Shown: positions 1-5,483 of the stretch, in pieces
Layout of the letters: the number at the start of each line of letters is the position of its first letter
Numbering within the stretch: the stretch's first letter is position 1
NCBI GenBank assembly: GCA_002507205.1
Contig: DAZF01000016.1
Coordinates: forward strand, 1 to 5,483
Origin: Methanolobus sp. UBA32
GTDB taxonomy: Archaea > Halobacteriota > Methanosarcinia > Methanosarcinales > Methanosarcinaceae
Reading direction: 5' to 3'
DNA length: 5,483 bases
The notes under the pieces: model-generated
Seen by the model: the letters and a program-made list of their open reading frames with translations, nothing else
Database searches by the model: none
What the model was told of the DNA's origin: nothing
Translations under genes and position numbers: made by a program

Positions 1-44
1 CGCTTTTTTCCAGATGAAAGAATAAACTAAAAGACAAATATAGT

Positions 45-98
45 AAAAAGAAAACTGAATAAAAAAAGTATGTAGTAAAGTGATACAAATCACTTTAC
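45..98 (-). terminator. Hairpin plus T tracts ending the small basic protein gene
   Basis: A perfect 10-bp inverted repeat lies at 75-84 and 89-98 with a 4-nt loop. Read leftward, the hairpin is followed by a run of seven T (67-61) and a TTTTCTTTTT tract (54-45). T-rich tracts are the known core of archaeal transcription termination, and the hairpin may help or may protect the 3' end of the mRNA. The first arm read by polymerase carries the last two sense codons and the start of the stop context of the gene ending at 90, so the structure overlaps the coding region. The function is inferred; the repeat and the T tracts are directly visible. Confidence 0.6.
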
Positions 99-263
99 GA
101 GTGCTTTTGGTGATCTGCGAAGGAACCTTCTCTTAGCACCTGATGCTGAATATCTCTGTGCTGGTCCTGGATGAGCTTTTCCTTCCTTGCTCTTACGAAC
201 TTTGATTGCTCTGCCGTTACGTCCTTTTACTTTTACCCATTCAATGCTGCCTGTCTTACCCAT
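90..263 (-). CDS. Small highly basic protein, DUF5350-like, methanogen-type
   Basis: This 57-residue frame starts with ATG and begins [19 protein letters not shown] good ribosome binding site, AAGAGG, sits 7 nt upstream of the start. It has 10 Lys and 8 Arg against only two acidic residues (Glu8, Glu27), so it is strongly cationic. There is a central [16 protein letters not shown] segment and no cysteine, signal peptide or membrane segment. From memory it resembles the uncharacterised DUF5350 family of short methanogen proteins; I could not verify this by search. The composition suggests binding to RNA, DNA or the ribosome, but that is inference only. It has its own TATA-like promoter and a terminator-like 3' end, so it is probably transcribed alone. 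Function unknown; that it is a real gene is well supported by its start and end signals. Confidence 0.8.
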   Translation of the reverse strand: MGKTGSIEWVKVKGRNGRAIKVRKSKEGKAHPGPAQRYSASGAKRRFLRRSPKALVK

Positions 264-270
264 GATAAAT

Positions 271-276
271 CCTCTT
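271..276 (-). promoter_or_regulatory. Ribosome binding site of the small basic protein
   Basis: The minus strand reads AAGAGG followed by 7 nt and then ATG at 263. This is a strong match to the anti-Shine-Dalgarno sequence at ideal spacing, and it fixes the start of a gene short enough to be missed by length-filtered gene calling. Confidence 0.7.
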
Positions 277-306
277 GATAATATTAATTGTAAATTTTAA
301 GTTAAC

Positions 307-346
307 CTAGATATATAATTCTAGTCGTGAGTTTACTTCTAGACGT
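307..346. repeat. Three CTAG-centred sites, possible operator
   Basis: CTAG occurs at 307, 321 and 339. The second and third sites are part of a near-exact direct repeat, TTCTAGTCGT (319-328) and TTCTAGACGT (337-346), differing at one position and offset by 18 nt. The arms CTAGA (307-311) and TCTAG (320-324) also form a short inverted repeat flanking the TATA-like box, and 335-346 is a near-palindrome around TCTAGA. The cluster lies between two divergent genes, where a regulator could act on both. The sequence pattern is direct observation; the operator role is inference. Confidence 0.3.
311..320 (-). promoter_or_regulatory. TATA-like box in the divergent intergenic region
   Basis: The minus strand reads AATTATATAT here, close to the archaeal TATA box consensus. 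With the usual spacing of about 25 nt, transcription leftward would begin near 290, leaving a leader of roughly 27 nt that contains the AAGAGG ribosome binding site. The element is nearly symmetrical (TATATAAT on the plus strand), so it could also direct rightward transcription from about 340 toward the cysteine-cluster gene. Direction on the minus strand is the better supported of the two; no experimental start site is known to me. Confidence 0.5.
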
Positions 347-364
347 AATGCTCATTATTAAAGC

Positions 365-1144
365 TTGCGGGAAAATCAGAGCAAAATTACTTGTAGACAG
401 CAGGGATTATGGCAATCATTACAACAGGAGTTGATCAAGGTTACTTCACCAATTGAGAAACAGCTTGAAATAGCTGGCAGAGAGCTTAAAGATGTACAGG
501 ATTATCCTATGGATCAACTGAAGTCCATCATAAAGGAAGTTGGCTTTGAATGTGACTTTTGTGCACGGTGCTGCACCCGGGAATTCAACGATCATGTCTT
601 CCTGCTCACCGATGACACCATCAGGGTAATGGCTATTGATTCTGATTCTCTGGAACCTGCTCCCTATTACGAGTTATGTGACCAGTACGGACGTTTCTAC
701 GTTTCCGGTTATTCACTTAAAGTAAAAGAAGATGGTTCATGTATCTTCCTCAATGAGAAGAGATGTGCTATCTATGAGCAGCGTCCCCTGATATGCAGGC
801 TTTATCCTTACATGTTGCACCGTGAAGCCGATGAGGATGGGAATATCGACTGGAGGCAGATAGCTGGCCTGGGTCAGCATGGCTGTTACCACAATGAAAT
901 AAGTGATGATGAGTCTGAAGAGATCGCCCGGCAGATCAAAGCCTATGAAACAGGTTATCTTATGCAGGTAAAAGAGTTCTTCAAAAAGGCAGAAGAACAT
1001 TTCAAAAAGAACGGTTTCAAACATGTTCAGAGTATTTACGACAGGGAGATGAGGAAGTTCAATAAAGGTGATGAAATTACAGTTTTCGTCTTATTCAATG
1101 GTGACTTTATTGAACATAAGGTCAAAAAAGAATCAACCCGTTAA
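365..1144 (+). CDS. YkgJ-type CxxCxxCC cysteine-cluster protein
   Basis: The protein, up to 259 residues, carries a C-x2-C-x2-CC cluster at Cys63, 66, 69 and 70, followed by Cys126, Cys134 and Cys144 in a CAIYEQRPLICRLYP context. This is the signature of the YkgJ/UPF0153 family (Pfam PF03692), thought to bind zinc or an iron-sulfur cluster; the biochemical role is not established. It is soluble, with a charged, probably helical C-terminal third. The start is uncertain. TTG at 365 is the first possible codon after an in-frame TAA at 359-361 but has no ribosome binding site. TTG at 431 would begin just before the segment that looks conserved (PIEKQLEIAGREL), with GGAG immediately adjacent rather than properly spaced. 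ATG at 509 has only a weak AGG 8 nt upstream and would remove that segment. The transporter gene follows after 24 nt, suggesting one transcript. Family call is secure; the N-terminus is not. Confidence 0.85.
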   Translation: MRENQSKITCRQQGLWQSLQQELIKVTSPIEKQLEIAGRELKDVQDYPMDQLKSIIKEVGFECDFCARCCTREFNDHVFLLTDDTIRVMAIDSDSLEPAPYYELCDQYGRFYVSGYSLKVKEDGSCIFLNEKRCAIYEQRPLICRLYPYMLHREADEDGNIDWRQIAGLGQHGCYHNEISDDESEEIARQIKAYETGYLMQVKEFFKKAEEHFKKNGFKHVQSIYDREMRKFNKGDEITVFVLFNGDFIEHKVKKESTR

Positions 1145-1168
1145 ACTGAAAAAGCAACCATCGGTAAA

Positions 1169-2326
1169 ATGAAAGGAAAACTGGATCTTCCGCTTATCTG
1201 TCTTGTTGCATTTTTTTCAATGTCAGCCGGAGCTCTGCTTGGTCCTGTCCTTCCCTTTATGGTTGAGCCATTGAATACTTCCCGTGAAGCTGTGGGACTG
1301 ATCCTCGGAATGTACACTTTCTCTACAGCCCTCTCCATGATAGTTGTTAGCTTCATCACAGATCGCGTGGGCCGCAAAAAGATACTGGTGCCATGTCTTC
1401 TGATCAACGGGATTGCCGGTTTAGCGTGCTATTTTTCCACAGATATGACCACGCTGCTGGCTTTAAGATTTGTCCAGGGCATAGGTATCGCAGGAATGCT
1501 GCCTATTATCATGACAATGATAGGGGAATTATACACCGGTCTTGACAGGGTCAATGCCATGGGCAAGATGAGCATGACAACAGGCATTGGTGCAGTGTCC
1601 GCCCCTCTGATTGGTGGCATACTTGCTTCATACGGCTGGAACGTGCCATTTTTGTTCTATGGTCTTACTATTCCTCTTGCAATAATCGTGGCAGTTTTTC
1701 TCCCTGAAACCAATCCTCATGAGAACAGGGCGAAAAAAAGGAACTCTATAATAAAAGCACTCACCGAATTCAGGATACTTTATACTATAATACTGAGCTT
1801 TTCAATATTTTTCCTGCTATACACCATGGTCATCTATGTTCCTTTCATTCTGAAAGACAACTTTGGTTTTACTGCAAGCCAGGCAGGGCTTGCGCTTGGA
1901 CTTCAGGGAATAGCAATGGCAACTGTCTCATCCCGCGCCAGATCTTTCTCGGCAAGATATGGTAAACAAAAACTGCTAGTGACAGGATTCGCCATAACTG
2001 GCATTGCCCTCGGTGGTCTCATATTAACAGAATCGCTCTATCATGTCCTTGCCCTGATATTTATATTCGGAACCGGCTTTGGCATGGTGCAGCCCCAGTT
2101 GAACACTCTGGCAACTCAGGTAGCTCCTCCGGGAATGATGGGGGGAATTGTGTCAGTTTTCAATATCATGAAGTACGCAGGACAAACAGCAGCCCCACTC
2201 GTTCTTGCTGTTGTGTTATTCCACAGCGACCTGCACATGGTCTTTGCAACGTCATGCACGTTCGCATTTGTGATTGCGTTCTCTGCGTATTCCTTTAAGG
2301 GTGTTTATGGGAGTCTGGATGAATGA
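1169..2326 (+). CDS. Major facilitator superfamily transporter, DHA1-like
   Basis: This 385-residue integral membrane protein has the length and hydrophobic pattern of a 12-helix MFS carrier. The loop after the second helix holds a motif A match, SFITDRVGRKK (about 61-71; Asp65, Arg66, Gly68, Arg69). A motif B-like LRFVQGIG (Arg100) follows in helix 4, and GAVSAPLIGG (141-150) resembles motif C, which is typical of drug:proton antiporters. A charged central loop (about 181-200) separates the halves, and a degenerate motif A relative, SARYGKQK, appears near 261-268. It probably exports a small molecule using the proton or sodium gradient; the substrate cannot be told from sequence. The start is ATG with only a weak GGT upstream, consistent with translation following the preceding gene on one mRNA. 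It converges on the radical SAM gene with 3 nt between stop codons. Confidence 0.88.
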   Translation: MKGKLDLPLICLVAFFSMSAGALLGPVLPFMVEPLNTSREAVGLILGMYTFSTALSMIVVSFITDRVGRKKILVPCLLINGIAGLACYFSTDMTTLLALRFVQGIGIAGMLPIIMTMIGELYTGLDRVNAMGKMSMTTGIGAVSAPLIGGILASYGWNVPFLFYGLTIPLAIIVAVFLPETNPHENRAKKRNSIIKALTEFRILYTIILSFSIFFLLYTMVIYVPFILKDNFGFTASQAGLALGLQGIAMATVSSRARSFSARYGKQKLLVTGFAITGIALGGLILTESLYHVLALIFIFGTGFGMVQPQLNTLATQVAPPGMMGGIVSVFNIMKYAGQTAAPLVLAVVLFHSDLHMVFATSCTFAFVIAFSAYSFKGVYGSLDE

Positions 2327-2335
2327 GTTTCATTC
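2321..2335. other. Dyad spanning both convergent stop codons
   Basis: GAATGA (2321-2326) and TCATTC (2330-2335) are perfect inverted 6-bp arms with a 3-nt loop. Both genes end with the same codons, GAA TGA, so each stop lies in one arm. A second nested pair, ATGGGA (2307-2312) and TCCCAT (2334-2339), overlaps it and would form an alternative structure. Neither side has a T tract nearby, so it is at best a weak bidirectional terminator and may be a coincidence of two identical gene ends. Confidence 0.25.
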
Positions 2336-3436
2336 CCATGACCCCGTAACCTTCCCTTCCAATGCCATTTTCCCCAGTACCTTCCTGTAGTGGTCACTGA
2401 CAGGTGAAGTCGTTACATTTGCATAGGGCGTTCCCGGCAGAGGTGTCAGGTAATGGGAGTGCACATGACCGCCTTTTTTACATATCCATTTGATGAGTTC
2501 AAGGCTCATATCCTGTTCCTCTTCTGTCTCATCAGGGAATCCCACCATAAAATCAACAACCGGAGTAATCCCATGGTCAAAACAGAGCTCAATGCTGTTA
2601 ACAACATCATCAACCGTATGTCCTCTCAGGATGCTCCTGAGGATGCGGTCACTGCCGGACTGTGCGCCAAGGCTCAGTTTGGTGTTGGTACAGTACTTTG
2701 TGATAAGTTCAAGTGATTCGTTTGTGACGAATTCAGGCCTGACCTCGGAAGGGAATGTGCCAAAAAAGATGTTCCTGTCCCCATATTCATGGAGTGTCGA
2801 GAGAAGTTTCTCAACCCTGTCGAGCCGGGGATGTATCCCGTCACTGCCATAGGCCAGGGCATTTGAAGATGTGAATCTCAGGTCCTTGTAGTATTTCACA
2901 AATCTCATTATGGTATCTACGCTCCGATGCCTCATCTTATTCCCAAAGAGGCGCGGTGTCTGACAATACTTGCACCGGAAAGGGCATCCTCTGCTTATCT
3001 CAAGGGGTGCCATAACAACATCAGGATCAAAACAGGGGTATCTATCAAGGTCAACAGCATCCCTTTTGTCAGTATGGGCTGTATTTCCCCCTGCGTCCTT
3101 ATAGGCGATTCCCTTTATTCTGGAGGCATCCTTGCCTGAGACAATAGCTTCTATAAGTTCAGGCAGGGTTTCTTCCCCTTCCCCGACGACCACGTAATCA
3201 AAATGATCAAGTGTATCCTCAACCGCACCGGATGGATGAGGGCCGCCTGCTATGAATATGGAATCTGTATTTGCTTTTTTAACTTCACGAAAGACAGATT
3301 CAGCCTGCCTGGTAGCGAAGCTGTATATCATTATCCCGTCATGGGGTTCTTTAACCTTCAAAGCTCCGGGGACAAGTGGTGCCAGTGCCGCAAGGCTATA
3401 CATATTCTTTTTGTTCCAGCGAAAGCAGACATCCAT
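2330..3436 (-). CDS. B12-binding-like/radical SAM protein, MJ_1487-like
   Basis: The 368-residue protein has two parts. Residues 1-100 resemble a cobalamin-binding Rossmann domain of the radical SAM type, with AGGPHPSG (63-70) and VVGEGEETLPEL (83-94); the classical DxHxxG cobalamin-ligand motif is not visible. Residues 145-340 form the radical SAM core, with the CPFRCKYC cluster motif (Cys151, 155, 158) that binds a [4Fe-4S] cluster and S-adenosylmethionine, then SLGAQSGSDRILRSILRGH (255-273) and a VDFMVGFPDETEEE segment. The arrangement resembles what I recall as the MJ_1487 family (TIGR04013) of archaeal B12/radical SAM proteins of unknown reaction. The ATG is the first possible start, since an in-frame TAA lies two codons upstream. 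Its ribosome binding site is poor, but the preceding gene stops 9 nt before it, so translation is probably coupled. It is the last gene of the operon with the mevalonate enzymes; its substrate is unknown. Confidence 0.85.
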   Translation of the reverse strand: MDVCFRWNKKNMYSLAALAPLVPGALKVKEPHDGIMIYSFATRQAESVFREVKKANTDSIFIAGGPHPSGAVEDTLDHFDYVVVGEGEETLPELIEAIVSGKDASRIKGIAYKDAGGNTAHTDKRDAVDLDRYPCFDPDVVMAPLEISRGCPFRCKYCQTPRLFGNKMRHRSVDTIMRFVKYYKDLRFTSSNALAYGSDGIHPRLDRVEKLLSTLHEYGDRNIFFGTFPSEVRPEFVTNESLELITKYCTNTKLSLGAQSGSDRILRSILRGHTVDDVVNSIELCFDHGITPVVDFMVGFPDETEEEQDMSLELIKWICKKGGHVHSHYLTPLPGTPYANVTTSPVSDHYRKVLGKMALEGKVTGSWE

Positions 3437-3445
3437 GAATTAGTC

Positions 3446-3850
3446 TCAGTCTTTGTTTATCTCTACAAAGGAAGCAGTGCTGTTAACGACAACTCTGTCA
3501 CCGTTCTTCAGGAATTCAAAAGGATCAGTTTCCAGCCTGTCCACAAGGGGAATCTCGGATATTATTGCTCCGACTGCCACAATGGGTTCGGATTCGAGGT
3601 TTATCATTGCAGCGGGAGCTACATTATTCTTGAAAAGCTGATAAATTACGTATGAACCTACGGTAGACCCTTTTCCATACGGAAAAACAAGGACTTTCCC
3701 ACAGATGGACTGGCCGTAAAGCTCGTGCTGAGGCTCTACGATCTCTCCGGTCTCAGGGTCAACGTTCCCAAGGAACGATATCGGGTCATGGGTGAGAAGT
3801 ACTTCTCCTTCTGCAACTCCTCTGGATATTGTTCTGCAATTAACTTTCAT
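3446..3850 (-). CDS. Phosphomevalonate dehydratase small subunit (AcnX swivel domain)
   Basis: This 134-residue protein matches the aconitase-X swivel domain (formerly DUF126, PF01989). Clear family features are the N-terminal SRGVAEGEVL, PISFLGNVDPETGEI (23-37), the LVFPYGKGSTVGSYVIYQL block (54-72) and PIVAVGAIISEIPLVDRL (89-106). In this family a serine in the KGST block (Ser62 here) is thought to act in catalysis. With the large subunit it is expected to dehydrate mevalonate 5-phosphate to trans-anhydromevalonate 5-phosphate in the cytosolic archaeal mevalonate pathway. I chose ATG at 3850 over an upstream start at 3892: it has AGGTG 6 nt upstream, yields the usual family length, and begins exactly where similarity begins. 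It overlaps the large-subunit gene by 11 nt, as expected for subunits made in equal amounts. Other AcnX enzymes act on hydroxyproline, but the UbiD neighbour favours the mevalonate role. Confidence 0.9.
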   Translation of the reverse strand: MKVNCRTISRGVAEGEVLLTHDPISFLGNVDPETGEIVEPQHELYGQSICGKVLVFPYGKGSTVGSYVIYQLFKNNVAPAAMINLESEPIVAVGAIISEIPLVDRLETDPFEFLKNGDRVVVNSTASFVEINKD

Positions 3851-5024
3851 CGATGACACCTGCTTCTTTGATACAGTCCTCAATGCTCGCATACTTTGCG
3901 GCTACCTTACACATGCTCGGCACGTAAGCAAGCGCCTTTCCGGAATTAACCGTTATAGAACTATACTTGTTAGTGGCAGGTGATACTACCATACAGGTAT
4001 CACACACAACCTTTGCACCACTTTTCTCAATTCTCTCCACAAGGTCGGGGTATCTCTCTGCAACTTCTCTTGCAGTGCATACCCACATCTCTTTCTGTAG
4101 TTTCTTTCCGGCAACGAGTTCCGCGATCTCTTCCAGTTCCTCAGGGGAGCAGTGCGGGCATCCCACGGTTATTATCTCGCTGGACAGTATGTCCTTATTA
4201 GTTTCATAGACCTCGTCTATCTGTGCTCTCTCAACAGGAATTCTCTCATCGGGTTTTGCAAACCTGTTCCTGACAGCTTCAGGTGTTACACCTTCGATGT
4301 GGTATAATGCCACAGCCCCGGATGCTGCAAGAGCTGCACCGAGCGATTTCATCTCATTTCTGGAAGGTTCGTTCTTCATGTAGAATATGGGTACCCTGCT
4401 TCCAACGGTCTTTCCCACAACGTAGCCAAGGGCACCGTAATCCGATCCTGATAGTTCGCAATCGACTTCTACAGTAACTACAGGTTCCCTCATCTCATCA
4501 AGATGGTATCCGTAATTTGCAGTTTTTCCGACAAGAGCTGCTGAAAGCGCTGAAGGTCCTCCTTCACGGTTTGTCCTTGCACCTATCACAGAGTTGGCAT
4601 AGGAAACTGCCGAGGACTCGCTCCATGCGATATGGTCATCCAGTTTAACGTCAAACCCCTCAAGATAATAAGGCGTGCATGTGCACTTAGTCTGAATTCC
4701 GAGTTTCGCATAAGCTTCTATAATCTCCTGCTGTTTCTTTGCAAAAGCAGGGTCAATGCCCATCTCCTCCCATTTGTTGATGTCCATTCCGGCAGGGTTG
4801 AGTATTGAAGGTATCTTCACTGTTCCTTCAAGGTCAGAGATCCATTCCAGCCCTGCATCTCCCATTGTCTTATATGATACTCCGGCTATCTGTGCACTTT
4901 TTACGGGTATCAGTCTGTCCGCACCGTAGATATCTCCAAGTGCCACAAGGATCTCTATTGCCTTTTGGAGACTCGGTCCATACTCTCCTTCAAGGGTCTT
5001 TTCTTCTTCAGGTGTAAGGTACAT
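3840..5024 (-). CDS. Phosphomevalonate dehydratase large subunit (AcnX)
   Basis: The 394-residue protein matches the catalytic aconitase-X family (formerly DUF521, PF04412), which is about 400 residues in archaea. It begins MYLTPEEEKTLEGEYG, as is typical for the family. Visible features are KCTCTPYY (113-120), the WSESSAVSYANSVIGARTNR region (134-153) with GGPSAL after it, VGCPHCSPEE (287-296) and VVCDTC (339-344). Cys114, Cys289, Cys341 and neighbouring cysteines are candidate iron-sulfur ligands; I cannot assign the exact three from sequence. Archaeal phosphomevalonate dehydratase with this two-subunit make-up was shown in Aeropyrum pernix and belongs to the modified mevalonate pathway, in which the product is later decarboxylated by a UbiD homologue. 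Just such a gene lies 24 nt upstream here. AGGCGG sits 7 nt before the ATG. The alternative, a cis-3-hydroxyproline dehydratase, is less likely given the neighbours. Confidence 0.9.
   Translation of the reverse strand: MYLTPEEEKTLEGEYGPSLQKAIEILVALGDIYGADRLIPVKSAQIAGVSYKTMGDAGLEWISDLEGTVKIPSILNPAGMDINKWEEMGIDPAFAKKQQEIIEAYAKLGIQTKCTCTPYYLEGFDVKLDDHIAWSESSAVSYANSVIGARTNREGGPSALSAALVGKTANYGYHLDEMREPVVTVEVDCELSGSDYGALGYVVGKTVGSRVPIFYMKNEPSRNEMKSLGAALAASGAVALYHIEGVTPEAVRNRFAKPDERIPVERAQIDEVYETNKDILSSEIITVGCPHCSPEELEEIAELVAGKKLQKEMWVCTAREVAERYPDLVERIEKSGAKVVCDTCMVVSPATNKYSSITVNSGKALAYVPSMCKVAAKYASIEDCIKEAGVIDES
3857..3861 (-). promoter_or_regulatory. Ribosome binding site fixing the small-subunit start
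   Basis: AGGTG on the minus strand, 6 nt before the ATG at 3850, lies inside the 3' end of the large-subunit gene. It supports the 134-residue product over the 148-residue alternative starting at 3892. Confidence 0.55.
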
Positions 5025-5031
5025 TATTGTT

Positions 5032-5037
5032 CCGCCT
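5032..5037 (-). promoter_or_regulatory. Ribosome binding site of the AcnX large subunit
   Basis: AGGCGG on the minus strand precedes the ATG at 5024 by 7 nt, within the 24-nt gap after the UbiD-family gene. It supports the annotated start and independent ribosome loading within one mRNA. Confidence 0.55.
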
Positions 5038-5048
5038 TTTTCCTTTCT

Positions 5049-5483
5049 TTATTCAGGCATTTTTGCACGTTCGAAGTTCTGAGCTTCTTTGAGTACCTTG
5101 GTCGCATCAATACCTACTTTGGTAGTTGTTCCGTCAGGTGCACCCCTTGGATCAAGTGAACTTCCCCTTACATTCGGAATGATCATCATGTCCATGTCAC
5201 CTTTTACTCTGGTGGCAATGGCAAATTCCACGTCGTTAGGGTCAAAGATATCAATATCATCATCAACCACAACCACATGCTTCAGGCTTGTGTGACTGGC
5301 AAAGGCTGCCATAATGGCATTCTTCCCGTCACCTTCTGTCTGTTTCTCTATCTGCACTACTGCATGCAGGTAACAGCATCCGCCTTCGGTGAGCACGACA
5401 TTCTTTACGGTTGTAACTTCGCTCACAGCGTTGAATATCCTTGGTTCATAGGGAACACCCATCATCAACAGGTGCTCAGGTCC
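5049..5483 (-). CDS. UbiD-family decarboxylase, C-terminal part (anhydromevalonate phosphate decarboxylase)
   Basis: Only the last 144 residues are present; the frame is open to the window edge, where it reads [20 protein letters not shown]. The start is therefore outside the window, and the internal TTG and ATG codons near 5460-5468 are not the start. UbiD hallmarks are [40 protein letters not shown] followed by TR, and a near-C-terminal [18 protein letters not shown]. Family members are about 420-490 residues, so roughly two thirds are missing. UbiD enzymes use prenylated FMN to decarboxylate unsaturated acids. Placed first before both AcnX subunits, this copy is most likely the decarboxylase that turns trans-anhydromevalonate 5-phosphate into isopentenyl phosphate. 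The UbiX-type enzyme making the cofactor is not in the window. The family is certain; the substrate rests on gene context. Other UbiD paralogues act on aromatic or quinone precursors. Confidence 0.88.
   Translation of the reverse strand, partial: GPEHLLMMGVPYEPRIFNAVSEVTTVKNVVLTEGGCCYLHAVVQIEKQTEGDGKNAIMAAFASHTSLKHVVVVDDDIDIFDPNDVEFAIATRVKGDMDMMIIPNVRGSSLDPRGAPDGTTTKVGIDATKVLKEAQNFERAKMPE

Noticed and set aside
1..44. A possible tail of an upstream gene or a promoter in the AT-rich left edge
   Set aside because: No open frame of useful length or convincing TATA plus start combination is visible; low-complexity AT sequence explains it.
737..1024. A 95-codon minus-strand open frame
   Set aside because: It is antisense to the cysteine-cluster gene, whose motifs on the plus strand are unmistakable.
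2324..2332. Intrinsic bidirectional terminator between the convergent genes
   Set aside because: As a firm call it fails: the stem is only 6 bp and neither side has a T tract. It is kept only as a low-confidence dyad.
2453..2852. Two overlapping plus-strand open frames of 87 and 120 codons
   Set aside because: Both are antisense to the radical SAM core and show no family features; they also overlap each other.
3203..3655. A 150-codon plus-strand open frame across the radical SAM and small-subunit genes
   Set aside because: It lies antisense to two genes with clear family motifs, shows no recognisable domain and has no ribosome binding site I could see.
3851..3892. N-terminal extension of the AcnX small subunit
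   Set aside because: It overlaps the conserved large-subunit C-terminus, lacks family similarity, and the internal ATG has a well-placed ribosome binding site.

Overview
The window looks like chromosomal DNA from a methanogenic euryarchaeon, most likely of the Methanosarcina group (class Methanomicrobia; genus not resolvable). Three things point there: a three-gene set for the archaeal (modified) mevalonate pathway, a radical SAM protein resembling the MJ_1487 family, and a 57-residue basic protein resembling a small methanogen-specific family. TATA-like promoter elements and T-rich transcript ends also fit an archaeon. I saw no mobile element, CRISPR array, tRNA or rRNA.

Layout, left to right. 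Positions 1-89 are AT-rich with no gene; they hold T tracts that probably end the minus-strand transcript of the next gene. Positions 90-263 (minus) encode the small basic protein, whose last three codons form one arm of a perfect hairpin. Positions 264-364 are a short divergent promoter region with a central TATA-like element and three closely spaced CTAG-containing sites. Rightward from there run a CxxCxxCC cysteine-cluster protein (about 365-1144) and a 12-helix major facilitator transporter (1169-2326), 24 nt apart and probably co-transcribed.

The rest is a leftward operon that enters from the right edge and converges on the transporter with a gap of only 3 nt. In transcription order it holds a UbiD-family decarboxylase (C-terminal part only, 5483-5049), the large subunit of an aconitase-X enzyme (5024-3840), its small swivel-domain subunit (3850-3446, 11-nt overlap with the large subunit) and a radical SAM protein with a cobalamin-binding-like N-terminal domain (3436-2330).

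The first three genes of that operon match the archaeal mevalonate route. The two AcnX subunits form phosphomevalonate dehydratase, which turns mevalonate 5-phosphate into trans-anhydromevalonate 5-phosphate. The UbiD homologue, using prenylated FMN, decarboxylates this to isopentenyl phosphate for archaeal lipid synthesis. The radical SAM gene at the end has no established role in the pathway, and its close linkage is the most interesting open point here.
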